From: Acidobacteriota bacterium
GTDB taxonomy: Bacteria > Acidobacteriota > Vicinamibacteria > Vicinamibacterales > CAVVIG01
Assembly: GCA_003222395.1 (NCBI GenBank)
Contig: QHWB01000062.1
Coordinates: 62,001-126,000 of the forward strand
Direction of reading: 5' to 3'
Length of the DNA stretch: 64,000 bases
This document shows positions 35,864 through 44,700 of this stretch, piece after piece. A model generated the notes under the pieces. The model saw nothing but the letters and a program-made list of their open reading frames with translations. It made no database searches and was not told the origin of the DNA. Position numbers and translations under genes: made by a program. The first letter of the stretch is position 1. Each line of letters begins with the position of its first letter.

Positions 35864-38311
35864 TCAATCACATCTCAGGACGACCATCGGATCGACATCG
35901 GCCGCGCGGCGTGCGGGCACCCAACACGCGAACATGGCGACGATCCCGAACAGCAACGATACCGCCACGAACGTCGTCAGGTCGACCGGAGTAACGCCGA
36001 ATAACATCGCCTGAAGATAGCGCGTGAGCGCTACCGCCGTCGAAAGCCCCAGCGCGAGCCCGACGCCGACCACAACGGCGCTCTGCCCGAGCACGAGCGC
36101 CATCACATCGGTACGGGCGGCGCCGAGCGCCATGCGAATACCGATCTCGCGCGTGCGCTGCGCGACGGAACATGCGATGACGCCATAGATACCAATCGCG
36201 GCCAATACGCCGGCAACTCCCGCGAAGACGCTGAGCAGCACGGCGTACAGACGAGGCCGGGAAATCGAATTCGACACGACCTGTTCCATCGTCGCGACGC
36301 TGTCGACCACCGCACTCGGATCGAGCTGGCGGACGATGCCTCGAACACTCGGGACGAGCGCGATCGGATTCCGGTCTACGCGGACGGCGAAATACGGATT
36401 GGGATTGCCGGTCGGGAGCTGTCGAATGTCGAAGAACGCTTGCGGATCGGGTTCCTGATCCAACCCGTACTGATGCACGTCGTCGACGATCCCGACAACC
36501 TCCCACGGAAAGGGCCCGGCAAAAACTCTAGTGCCGATCGGATTCGGGCCGAGGAAGCCGCTGCGGGCCAGCGTGCGATTAATCAGCATCACTCTCGGCT
36601 GCCCGGCGCGGTCATTTTCATTGAACCCGCGTCCTTCGATGACGCGCACCCCCATTGCACGCAGAAAATCACGGCTGACGGTGCGCGAGTCGATTGGACC
36701 CGGAGGCGTGTTTTCTGGCGATGACGATTGCGCCGGTCTTATCGGAATGCCAGTCCTGAAACGGACCATCGGCATCAATTCGGCGTAGCCGACCGAGCGG
36801 ACACCATACAACGATCGCAATCGCTCGACGAGATCTTCGTTGAACGGCGAAGCGGCTCTGCCTGCAGATGGAACGTTGAACGTGAGGAGGTTGACCGGAT
36901 CATATCCAGGGTTCACGGTCGACACCTTGATGAAGCTATGTATCAGCAGGCCGCCGCCGACAAGCAGCAGCATCGCCGTCGCGATTTCGACGACGACCAG
37001 AACACCCTGCGTCCGCTGATGCCGAAGCAGGTTAAAACCCGGGCTCGCGGACGAGAATCCCTCGCGCAGAAAATCGGAGTGCCGGCAATTCGACTGACGA
37101 AGGGCCGCCGCCATGCCGAACAGCATGCCGGTCGACACGGCCAGGACGAGCGTGAAGGCGAGCGCGGACATATCGATCCGGATCTCGTCGAGCCTCGGAA
37201 TGCTGACGCCTGGCGTGAGGTCAGTCCGCGACAGGCTCGCGCCGAGGGCGTGCAGAAGCTGAAGACTGCCAATCGCGATCAACGTTCCCGCCGCGCCGCC
37301 GGCGACAGCCAGCAACGCGCTCTCGGTGAGCAACTGGCGCGCGATCCGTCCGCGGCGGGCGCCTAACGCCAGACGGACCGCAATCTCCCGCCGTCGCGCA
37401 GCACTGCGTGCCAGCAGCAGATTTGCAACGTTTGCGCACGCGATGAGCAGGACGGCGGCGACCGCCGCCGCCAGTGCGAGCAACGCCGGTCTGACCGGAG
37501 CCACCAGCTGTTCCTGCACGCGTTCAATCCCGAACTCAGGAGGATTAGCCGTCTGCGGCGCGCTGCTTGTCCGGAGATTATGGAGAATGCCGCTGACTTG
37601 CGCCGATGCCGCTTCGAACGACACACCATCGGCCAATCGCGCGATCGGCTGTAGTCTCGCCCGCGTCGTACCCAAGGCGTACGGAGTCCAGACTTGCGTT
37701 TGGGGATCGGGGTATTGAAAACCGTTCGGCATCACGCCGATGACCGCGAAACTTCGCCCGTCGAGGACGAGGCTCTGGCCCAGGACATCGGTCCTTCCAC
37801 CGAAGTACTGTTGCCACACTGCGTGACTCAGCATGACGGCCGCATCGGTCCCGGGCGTCTCTTCTCGCAGTTCGAACGTCCGACCGATTCGAGGGCGAAC
37901 ACCGAGCATCGCCAAGATGGAGGGCGATAGCCGCGTCGCTTGCAGCCGGATGGGCTCGCCATGGCCGGTCCACATCATCGCCGTCCCGACATACACGCCC
38001 ACGTGCGAAAGCGTCGTCGCTTCCGCACGAAAGGCGGGCAGGTCCGTCGTCTGTACGCTCGCGAGCTGTTGCGGATAGCCGATTGCATTGCGGGCATCCG
38101 GGGGACGATGCTCGATGAATCGGACGAGACGATCCGAGTTCGGGTACGGCAGCGGACGGAGCAGGACGGCGTTGATGACGCTGAACATGGCCGTCGTGGC
38201 GCCGATTCCAAGCGCGAGCGTCAGCACCGCAACGGTCGTAAAGCCCGGCGAGCGTCTCAGCGTCCGGATTGCGTAACGTAGGTCCTGGTCAATGTCTCGG
38301 AACCAACCCAT
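35864..38311 (-). CDS. ADOP-type ABC transporter permease (second copy)
   Basis: 815 aa. It opens MGWFRDIDQDLRYAIRTLRR then SPGFTTVAVLTLALGIGATT, the standard first TM. The ADOP layout follows: MacB core, FtsX TM block (VLLIACANVANLLLARSAAR, REIAVRLALGARRGRIARQL), second core (YPNSDRLV and PWEVVGIVDDVHQYGLDQEP regions) and a final FtsX block (SVAQRTREIGIRMALGAART, DVMALVLGQSAVVVGVGLAL, PARRAADVDPMVVLRCD). It lacks the extra N-terminal helical region of the 5599-8232 permease. No padR gene or CGTAGAC palindrome is next to it, so regulation must differ. No ATPase is linked. Role in efflux or envelope transport is inferred from the family. Confidence 0.92.
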   Translation of the reverse strand: MGWFRDIDQDLRYAIRTLRRSPGFTTVAVLTLALGIGATTAMFSVINAVLLRPLPYPNSDRLVRFIEHRPPDARNAIGYPQQLASVQTTDLPAFRAEATTLSHVGVYVGTAMMWTGHGEPIRLQATRLSPSILAMLGVRPRIGRTFELREETPGTDAAVMLSHAVWQQYFGGRTDVLGQSLVLDGRSFAVIGVMPNGFQYPDPQTQVWTPYALGTTRARLQPIARLADGVSFEAASAQVSGILHNLRTSSAPQTANPPEFGIERVQEQLVAPVRPALLALAAAVAAVLLIACANVANLLLARSAARRREIAVRLALGARRGRIARQLLTESALLAVAGGAAGTLIAIGSLQLLHALGASLSRTDLTPGVSIPRLDEIRIDMSALAFTLVLAVSTGMLFGMAAALRQSNCRHSDFLREGFSSASPGFNLLRHQRTQGVLVVVEIATAMLLLVGGGLLIHSFIKVSTVNPGYDPVNLLTFNVPSAGRAASPFNEDLVERLRSLYGVRSVGYAELMPMVRFRTGIPIRPAQSSSPENTPPGPIDSRTVSRDFLRAMGVRVIEGRGFNENDRAGQPRVMLINRTLARSGFLGPNPIGTRVFAGPFPWEVVGIVDDVHQYGLDQEPDPQAFFDIRQLPTGNPNPYFAVRVDRNPIALVPSVRGIVRQLDPSAVVDSVATMEQVVSNSISRPRLYAVLLSVFAGVAGVLAAIGIYGVIACSVAQRTREIGIRMALGAARTDVMALVLGQSAVVVGVGLALGLSTAVALTRYLQAMLFGVTPVDLTTFVAVSLLFGIVAMFACWVPARRAADVDPMVVLRCD

Positions 38312-38427
38312 CGCGTTGTCTCATGCGAGCCAAAAGGTCCCGATTCGCCCGGCTGGAAAATGTGAAGGCGATCTCCGGTTTCGAATTATCGATTTCCGTA
38401 ATAAACTTGTCGAGGGCGCCTGGCGCG

Positions 38428-38477
38428 ACGAAAATCACGAGGCACGAAATCACGAGATACATTCAAGCGCTTTCGTG
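38428..38477. repeat. Decayed copy of the CACGAAA/ATTCAAG hairpin repeat
   Basis: It contains GACGAAAATCACGAGGCACG, then a CATTCAAG loop block and TTTCGTG. CACGAAA (38443-38449) can pair with TTTCGTG (38471-38477). The arrangement parallels the intact hairpin at 30930-30980 and sits just after the DUF3291 stop codon. Confidence 0.5.
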
Positions 38478-38484
38478 TCTGCGG

Positions 38485-38964
38485 TCACATCGACGCTGCG
38501 AGCGCCTTCAACCCCGCCTCGGGCGGAAACGGCTGCTGGAACGTGAACGCAAACGGCGTCGGACCGTCCCGTTCGAGCCGGGCGAGACGTTCCTTCGCCT
38601 CGTCGACTGACGGGATGTGACCCGCCGGGATCCACCAGAGCGCCGCGTACGGCCGCTCGAATTTCTCGAACCACTCTTCTCGCGCGCGCAGCAGCTCGAC
38701 GTGCCGGCTGCGATACACGAACTCGCGCAGCTCCTCCATCGTTCGCCATACCGACAGGTTGACGAGAATCCGGTCGTCGTCGTACGGCCGCAGCGCGGTC
38801 GCATTGCCCTCGTCGGTCTGCAGCCGCCAGACGAATCCTGGCGTCGTCTCGGCCAGCGCGTTGATGTCATCCAGTCGCGACACGAAGCCGGCCATGATCG
38901 GGTCGTCGAGCGGCGCCTTGATCCGACCGATGTTCACCTGGGCGAGATGCATCGCTGACGTCAC
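38485..38964 (-). CDS. DUF3291 domain protein
   Basis: 159 aa from GTG 38964, with AAGGAG 11 nt upstream; ATG 38952 is a less well placed alternative. The family pattern is clear: MHLAQVNIGRIKAPLDDPIM at the start, AGFVSRLDDINALAETTPGF, VWRLQTDEGNATALRPYDDD, LVNLSVWRTMEELREFVYRS and YAALWWIPAGHIPSVDEAKE. DUF3291 proteins have a dimeric alpha+beta-barrel (monooxygenase-like) fold of unknown role. It lies alone between the ADOP permease and a PQQ relic. The longer upstream open frame is Arg-rich and not conserved. Confidence 0.9.
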   Translation of the reverse strand: MTSAMHLAQVNIGRIKAPLDDPIMAGFVSRLDDINALAETTPGFVWRLQTDEGNATALRPYDDDRILVNLSVWRTMEELREFVYRSRHVELLRAREEWFEKFERPYAALWWIPAGHIPSVDEAKERLARLERDGPTPFAFTFQQPFPPEAGLKALAASM

Positions 38965-39163
38965 GCGGGGTTTCTCTCCTTGGTCCGCATTGCTCTCGTC
39001 CCGCCGACGCTCATGATCGTATGTGTTGGCCGTTCGCCGCAAGAGTCGGGCGTGCGCTCGCAGCACGATCATTTGCTTGAGCCGACGAGCGATTCGATTC
39101 AAGATCCGGAGCGTAAGCGACGGCAGCGCGGGGTGGCCCCCACTGCGACGTTCTGTTCTAGAT

Positions 39164-39549
39164 ACACGCGACCGCTTCTGGAATTTCGACATGTCGTCCG
39201 CGCCGCTCCTCGCGGACATCCATGTGAACGGACGTCCGATCAAGGCGGTCGCAGTCCCGGCCAAACAAGCGTTCCTGTTCATGTTCGACCGAATGACCGG
39301 TCAGCCGGTCTGGCCGATCGAGAGGAGCGGCCGGTGCCGCAGTCCGACGTGCCGGGCGAGAAGACGAGCCCGACGCAGTCGTTTCCTACCAGGCCTCCGG
39401 CATATGCGCGGAACTACGACAAGACAACTGGCAGGGAAGTGGGAGCGGTGTTGATGGCGGCGCCTCAAAGCGGATCGCCGATGACCTACTCGATCGGTGG
39501 AAAGCAGTACATCATGGTTGCCATCAGCGGCGGCAAACTACTTCGGCGA
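39164..39549 (+). pseudogene. Relic of a PQQ-dependent dehydrogenase
   Basis: Fragments in two frames match a quinoprotein glucose/alcohol dehydrogenase. The first frame reads FDMSSAPLLADIHVNGRPIK then AFLFMFDRMTGQPVWPIE. The next frame continues REERPVPQSDVPGEKTSPTQ and SFPTRPPAYARNYDK, after which a large deletion joins TGREVGAVLMAAPQSGSPMT and YSIGGKQYIMVAISGGKL, the normal C-terminal blade. No start codon, signal peptide or heme/PQQ catalytic region survives. Together with the relic at 3837-4113 it suggests loss of PQQ enzymes in this lineage. Confidence 0.75.
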
Positions 39550-39609
39550 GTAGTTGTCGTTCAGTCTGCCGGGCCGGTGATTTCAGCGTTTCGGCTTCCG
39601 TTTGCTGCA

Positions 39610-39954
39610 CTACAAGCCAAGCAGCACACGCAGACGCTCGCGTACATCGGTAACGATGTCCGCGGGAGCCTTCGCGACGAACACGGCTCGCCGAGTCTGC
39701 CAATCGAGATTCTTCACGTGATCCGCGAGAACGACCCCGGAGATCCTGCCGCCGGGCGGCAGCGACACTTCGAACGGGTATCCCTTCACGTGACTGGTAA
39801 TCGGGCAGGCAATGACGAGCCGAGCTTTCGCATTGTAGGCGCGCGGCGAGAGGATCAGAGCGGGACGCCTCCCGCGCTGCTCGTGACCAGCCTGAGGATC
39901 GAACGTCAGCCAGATCAGATCGCCGGCGTCCGGCACGTACGCGCGAGCTACCAC
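39610..39954 (-). CDS. mazF: MazF family endoribonuclease toxin
   Basis: 114 aa, the normal MazF/PemK length. Family features are VPDAGDLIWLTFDPQAGHEQ (start of the SH3-like barrel), GRRPALILSPRAYNAKARLV with the conserved Arg-Pro, IACPITSHVKGYPFEVSLPP with the conserved Thr-Ser, and GVVLADHVKNLDWQTRRAVF. In the family the toxin cuts single-stranded mRNA at short motifs. The start overlaps the mazE stop by 7 nt, so the pair is translationally coupled with the antitoxin first, as is standard. Confidence 0.95.
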   Translation of the reverse strand: MVARAYVPDAGDLIWLTFDPQAGHEQRGRRPALILSPRAYNAKARLVIACPITSHVKGYPFEVSLPPGGRISGVVLADHVKNLDWQTRRAVFVAKAPADIVTDVRERLRVLLGL

Positions 39955-40193
39955 ACCTCGTCGCCGACCGGTTTGCCCCAGTCGCTCTCATCGTGGCGAT
40001 TCCGAGGCGTGATCTTGGCGACGAGTTGTTTGAGAGAGTAGGCCGGACGACTTGGTCGGATCACGATCGCGCCGTTCTTGACCAACACGTCGACGGAGTC
40101 ACCCTCGTCGACCTGGGCCTCGAGGGCCACCGACTTGGGAAGCCGAAGACCCAGACTGTTGCCCCACTTTGCAATCTGCGTTGTCGCCGCCAT
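39948..40193 (-). CDS. mazE: MazE/AbrB-type antitoxin
   Basis: 81 aa from ATG 40193 (MAATTQIAKWGNSLGLRLPK); the longer open frame upstream is not needed. The SpoVT/AbrB fold is clear: IAKWGNSLGLRLPKSVALEA, then VDEGDSVDVLVKNGAIVIRP. The acidic, Trp-containing C-terminus (HDESDWGKPVGDEVW) is the segment that wraps around and inhibits MazF in known complexes. It is preceded by a full sigma-70 promoter whose -10 box is inside an imperfect palindrome, the probable autorepression site. Confidence 0.95.
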   Translation of the reverse strand: MAATTQIAKWGNSLGLRLPKSVALEAQVDEGDSVDVLVKNGAIVIRPSRPAYSLKQLVAKITPRNRHDESDWGKPVGDEVW

Positions 40194-40235
40194 GTATCTA
40201 CATTGAATATACGCCTGACCGGCCGGTGGTGTCAA
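40194..40235 (-). promoter_or_regulatory. mazEF promoter with overlapping palindromic operator
   Basis: On the minus strand TTGACA (40230-40235) is followed after 18 nt by TATATT (40206-40211), 12 nt before the ATG. An imperfect 19-bp palindrome, GTATATTCAATGTAGATAC (plus coordinates 40194-40212), covers the -10 box with GTAT/ATAC ends. The position suits repression by MazE or the MazEF complex. No ribosome site is visible in the very short leader. Confidence 0.7.
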
Positions 40236-40277
40236 AGGGCATCGTCGAACGATGTCAGCGCGGACCATTGGCGGGAA

Positions 40278-40500
40278 TCAGGCCTCGCCGCGGGTGGCGA
40301 AATACTGGTAGCTCACCCAGTCGTCGCCGCAGCTGCGATCGTCCTCGACCGCGACGTGCGGACGCCGCAGTCCGCGAGCACGTCGAGGACCGTCTCCCGC
40401 GCGAGACCGTACATCGGAAAAGGCTCGACGGCCGTCAAGCCTGCGACGGGCAATCCGTCGTCGATTGACGCAAGCACGTGAGTGATCTCGCCGCCATTGT
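40278..40500 (-). pseudogene. Frameshifted coding relic, possibly a methyltransferase C-terminus
   Basis: On the minus strand one frame reads GGEITHVLASIDDGLPVAGL followed by TAVEPFPMYGLARETVLDVL and ADCG. After a one-base shift near 40365 the match continues as PHVAVEDDRSCGDDWVSYQY then FATRGEA and a stop. The pieces resemble the C-terminal end of class I SAM methyltransferases, but that identification is weak. Codon use supports a former gene. No intact start is present and flanking sequence to about 40620 is also degraded. Confidence 0.4.
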
Positions 40501-40707
40501 CCGAGGAGCGTATGGCGACGACGCCATGCGCGGCTCACGATGAAGTCGAACCGCTCCGATCCGAGCACGCAAGCGGCGGCTGGACTCGAGCGCCTCGCTC
40601 ACCGTGGCCATGAGGGATCGGGGTGCGGCGGACGCCGACGATCTCGATCTACGATGACGACGTGTGGACCGCGATCAAGCGCCAGGGCACTCTATGAAGA
40701 CTGAGGG

Positions 40708-41388
40708 TCACAGAGACGACGATCGGGCGGACCTGCTGCGCCGGCGCGCGGCGATGACGAGGCCGGTGCCGACGAGCAGGAGTGTTGCCGGTTCAGGCGT
40801 TGGACTCGGCCCCTGCGGCTGAAATGCGAACGAATAGACATCGGACCCAAGACCACCGTTGAAAGCAAACAGCCGGATGCTCGCCTCACCCTGACCGGTA
40901 AGTGGCTGTGAAAAAAGTTGTGGACCGCGCTGCGGACCGGTTCCGCTGTTCTGAATGAGCTCGAATCCCTCCAACGTGCCGTTGAACCGAAACGGAAGAG
41001 TCAAGAAAACGGGCTCTCGAGGCTGCGAAGGTGCCGTCACCGATGGCGTGACGAAGGCGAAATTCGACGCATGAAGGAATAGCTGTGGATACACGATGCC
41101 ATTCACCGTCGCCGTCGCCGCAGTGCAGCACGTAGCGATGGAGAAGAACGTATCGAACGTGTGCGTCAGCGAAAAAGGGACTCCTGTCTCAATCGGAGTC
41201 CGAAGCCACGAGAAGTCCGATCGCGCTCTCCCGTCTGTTGACAATCCGGCTCCGCTGATGCGAAGCAAGGTTCCATCGTCACCTGAAACAAGCGCGCCTC
41301 CGGTGACAACGATCGGATCCGCGCTCGCAGTCGCGGCAACCGTCACGAGAACGACGACAATACTGACGAGCAGCCTCCGACATCCCAT
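40708..41388 (-). CDS. PEP-CTERM sorting-domain protein
   Basis: 226 aa from ATG 41388; GGAAGGAG lies 9 nt upstream. A signal peptide (MGCRRLLVSIVVVLVTVAAT, ASAD) is followed by a beta-rich mature domain (VVTGGALVSGDDGTLLRISG, PFSLTHTFDTFFSIATCCTA, FRFNGTLEGFELIQNSGTGP). The C-terminus is a PEP-CTERM tripartite signal: PTPEPATLLLVGTGLVIAAR with a basic RRRSRSARSSSL end. Such proteins are cleaved by an exosortase and linked to the outer surface or extracellular matrix; no exosortase gene is in the window. The CC pair may form a disulfide. Function of the mature part unknown. Confidence 0.93.
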   Translation of the reverse strand: MGCRRLLVSIVVVLVTVAATASADPIVVTGGALVSGDDGTLLRISGAGLSTDGRARSDFSWLRTPIETGVPFSLTHTFDTFFSIATCCTAATATVNGIVYPQLFLHASNFAFVTPSVTAPSQPREPVFLTLPFRFNGTLEGFELIQNSGTGPQRGPQLFSQPLTGQGEASIRLFAFNGGLGSDVYSFAFQPQGPSPTPEPATLLLVGTGLVIAARRRSRSARSSSL

Positions 41389-41724
41389 AGGGGCCAACTC
41401 CTTCCGATACCTGGCAAACACGTGAAAAAAGTTACCGATCGTGGGCATCGTGGCGTATTCGTGGTCGGTTATGCGCGAGACGCGTCCCGAACTGCAAGTG
41501 ACGTTCCTCGCGAGGCTGTGAATGGAAACGCGAGCCATTTACGCGCCGTCTTGCGCGCGTCCCATCGAGGCATTCCGTGAGCCTTCCAGATGGGACGACA
41601 TTGGCGGCGATGAATCAGATAGGAGTCGCGGCAGGTAGAAGGGCGGCGTCGCCACGATCGTCGGCCCGGCGTCACCCCGGCCGACGATCGCCCGAACATC
41701 CTCGCGTCCGCACGTCGCGGACGT
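41389..41724. other. Intergenic region between TonB receptor and PEP-CTERM gene
   Basis: 336 nt without a credible gene. It holds the TonB receptor's stem-loop (41655-41690) and, near 41390, the ribosome site of the PEP-CTERM gene. The open frame extending upstream of the PEP-CTERM start is not family-like. I see no clear promoter hexamers. Confidence 0.6.
41655..41690 (-). terminator. Stem-loop downstream of the TonB receptor gene
   Basis: CGATCGTCGGCC (41655-41666) pairs perfectly with GGCCGACGATCG (41679-41690), a 12-bp stem with a 12-nt loop, 34 nt past the receptor stop on its strand. No T run follows, so it may be a Rho-linked or processing hairpin. Confidence 0.6.
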
Positions 41725-44700
41725 TCAGAAATTAATCAGCACCGCCAGCCGCATCAGGCGTCCCTGCAGCACGTTCTGCGGCTGACCGAGGCTCGACCCG
41801 AACGACTGAACCTCCTGCAGCACGGTGTTCGCGTTCAGCACGTTGAACACCGCGAGCTGACCCTGAACCTCTTTGCGCGAGAATCGGAACGTCCGCTTCA
41901 CGCTCAGATCGAGCTGGTTCCACCGCGGTTCGAATTTGGTGTTCGGCGCGACGAGATTGAAGCCGGGGGCCTGCGTCTGCCCGCCGGCCGCCAGGAGAAT
42001 CGGCGCCGACACGACCGCACGCGTGCGCTGACCGTTCGGAAACGCTGACGCCGGCACGGTCCAGTACACGCCGAGCGACGGATCCTGCGCGGTGTAGCTG
42101 TTGCCCTTCCCCGCGAAGCTGATGAACACACCGCTGATGTCGACGTCCCACGGCAGCGGATAGTTCGCCGACAGCTTGAAGTCGTTCCGGAACGGCGGCG
42201 TGCTCGTCGCGCCGAACTGCTGGAACGTTTCGCCGGTCTGATCGCAGAACCGCAGCTTGTTGGGATCGTACTGATCGCAGGAGATCGTGATCAGCCGATC
42301 GTTGCTCCATCCGCCGAACACGTGGGCGCCGCGCGGCAGCCGCGCGTTGAAGCTCACCTCGAAACCATCGTAAATCGTCCGATTGATGCTCGAGTTGATG
42401 TCGACGAGCTGTTTCGAATAGAGCCCCGCCTTCGCGGCGCTCAGGTTGAACAGCGTCATCGTCTCGCCGTTGCCGATCGGATTGACGACCTGGAATGGAT
42501 TCCAGTCGCTCAGCGTCAGCAGCGGATTCTGCTGCGCCTCCTGGTTGTAGAAATGACGATGGTAGTAGCCGCCGAACACCGACGCACCGCGCGGCAGCCG
42601 CGCGTTGAAGCTCACCTCGAAACCATCGTAAATCGTCCGATTGATGCTCGAGTTGATGTCGACGAGCTGTTTCGAATAGAGCCCCGCCTTCGCGGCGCTC
42701 AGGTTGAACAGCGTCATCGTCTCGCCGTTGCCGATCGGATTGACGACCTGGAATGGATTCCAGTCGCTCAGCGTCAGCAGCGGATTCTGCTGCGCCTCCT
42801 GGTTGTAGAAATGACGATGGTAGTAGCCGCCGAACACCGACAGTCGCGGCAGCAGCTGGTGCTGGACGCCAACCGTCGTCTCGACGTTGTACTCGCGCGA
42901 GAGTCCCGACGCCGGCGCGCGGCCGGTCGAGACGCCGAAATTCGCGTTGCCGCTCGGGCCGATCTCGTTGTCCTCGGCGATGTTGTCGCGGTTGAGATCG
43001 CTCCAGTTGCGCGTTTCGTTGACGGTCGTGAACGGGTCGTACCGTTTCGCCCAGCCCCCGGCCCACGGCAGCATGTACTTGCTCACGCTCCCTTTGACGG
43101 CCGTCTTCGAATCGCCGAACAGATCGTACACGGCGCTGAACCGCGGCGACACGTTGTTCCAGTTCGGCATGTCCGGAATTCTGTCCCGGCAGAACGCGCC
43201 GACGAATCGGCCGGCCGCGCGGCATCCCGCCTGGATCTCCGCGTTGAAATGATCGAACCGGAAGCCCGGACTGAGCGTGAGCCGCTTCATCGTCCAGACA
43301 TCCTGCGCATAGACGCCCACGTCGCCGTTCACGTACTCGAAGTACCGCGTCGGCGTGTTGTAGACGGTGACGGAGTTGGCGACCTCGACGCCTGCGGCGT
43401 TCAGGATGTAGTTCTGAATGATGTCGCCCGTTCTGATCTGCGAGTTGCCGTCCACGCCGAACGACCACTGCGCGCCGGTCTTGAACGCGTGAGAGCCGGT
43501 GACGTACGACACCGCCGTCGACAACACTTTGCGGTCCGGATACGTGCCCGTCGACCCGCCCGGCGCCGCACCGTCGACGTTGGTCGTCGTCTGGTTGTTA
43601 TGCGTCACCTGCGAAAACCATTCGGGCGTGAACGGGTGCTGCGCGATTTCCTCGATCGCCGGCTGATAGCGCTGGCTGAGCCGCTCGAGGTTCGTCGAGT
43701 AACCCGCTTCATACAGGATTCTGTTCGTCAGCGTCGAGGTGAACTTGATCTGTCCGACGTAATAGAGAGCATGCCTCCAGTCGCGAATGTCGGACGCCGT
43801 CACCGGGTCGACGTTCGGCGCCAGCTCGGGATCTTTGTGCTTCCAGATCCGTTCCATGTACGCGCTGAGCTTTGCCTTCGGTGTCACCTGATACGTGAGG
43901 CGCGCGAGCACATCGCGTACGAACTGACCCTGAATCGCGGGATCGCCCACCTTGAACGTCTCGTACGGCACTTTGTAGTACGTGTTGGCGACGCCTTCGT
44001 CGACCGACACGTGACGCGCCGTGCCGAAGAACCAGAGCTTGTCGCGGACGATCGGTCCGCCCATGTTGAAGTTGAAGTCCTGCACGTGTTGAACGAAGTT
44101 GCGATACAGGAATCCTCTCGCCCTGAGCGCATCGTCGTTGTTGTCGCTCTGCCATCCGTGCGCCGTGCCGCCGAAGAAGCCGCCGCCCTTGAAGGTGTTG
44201 CCGCCGTCCTTCGGGATCATGTTGACGCGCACGCCTCCGGCCGCGACTTCGGCCGGCAGCGCGCTGGTCTGGAACACGACCTGCTGCGCGAGGGCATCGT
44301 CGTTGTACGCCTGGATGTTGCCGTCGCCCATCGAGCTGTTGACGATCATGCCGTCGACCTGCATGCTCGTGTGCCGATCGTCAGCGCCGTGCGTCCGCAT
44401 GTACGCCTGTTCCATGCCTTGGGAGCCGCCGACGTCGGGACGACTCAGCTTGACACCGGGAATCGGCGCGCCCACCGTCTGCATGTTGCGCGTCGTCGGC
44501 AGCGCGTCGAGCACGGAGCGCTCGAGCACGTGCGTGCGCTGCGCGTTCTGCACGTCGACGAGCGGCGACTCGCCTGAAACGGTGACGCTCTCTTCGATCG
44601 ATCCGACCTTCAGATCCACGTTGATCGGAACCGTGGTGTTGCCCGGCAACTCGATGCCGTCGCGCACGACGGTGGCGAAACCGGTCAGTGCAAACGCCAT

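Noticed and set aside
42322-44577. 751-residue open frame on the plus strand opposite the TonB receptor
   Set aside because: It is the antisense of a clearly conserved receptor, is very Arg/Val/Asp-rich, contains the same duplication and has no domain. It is a high-GC shadow.
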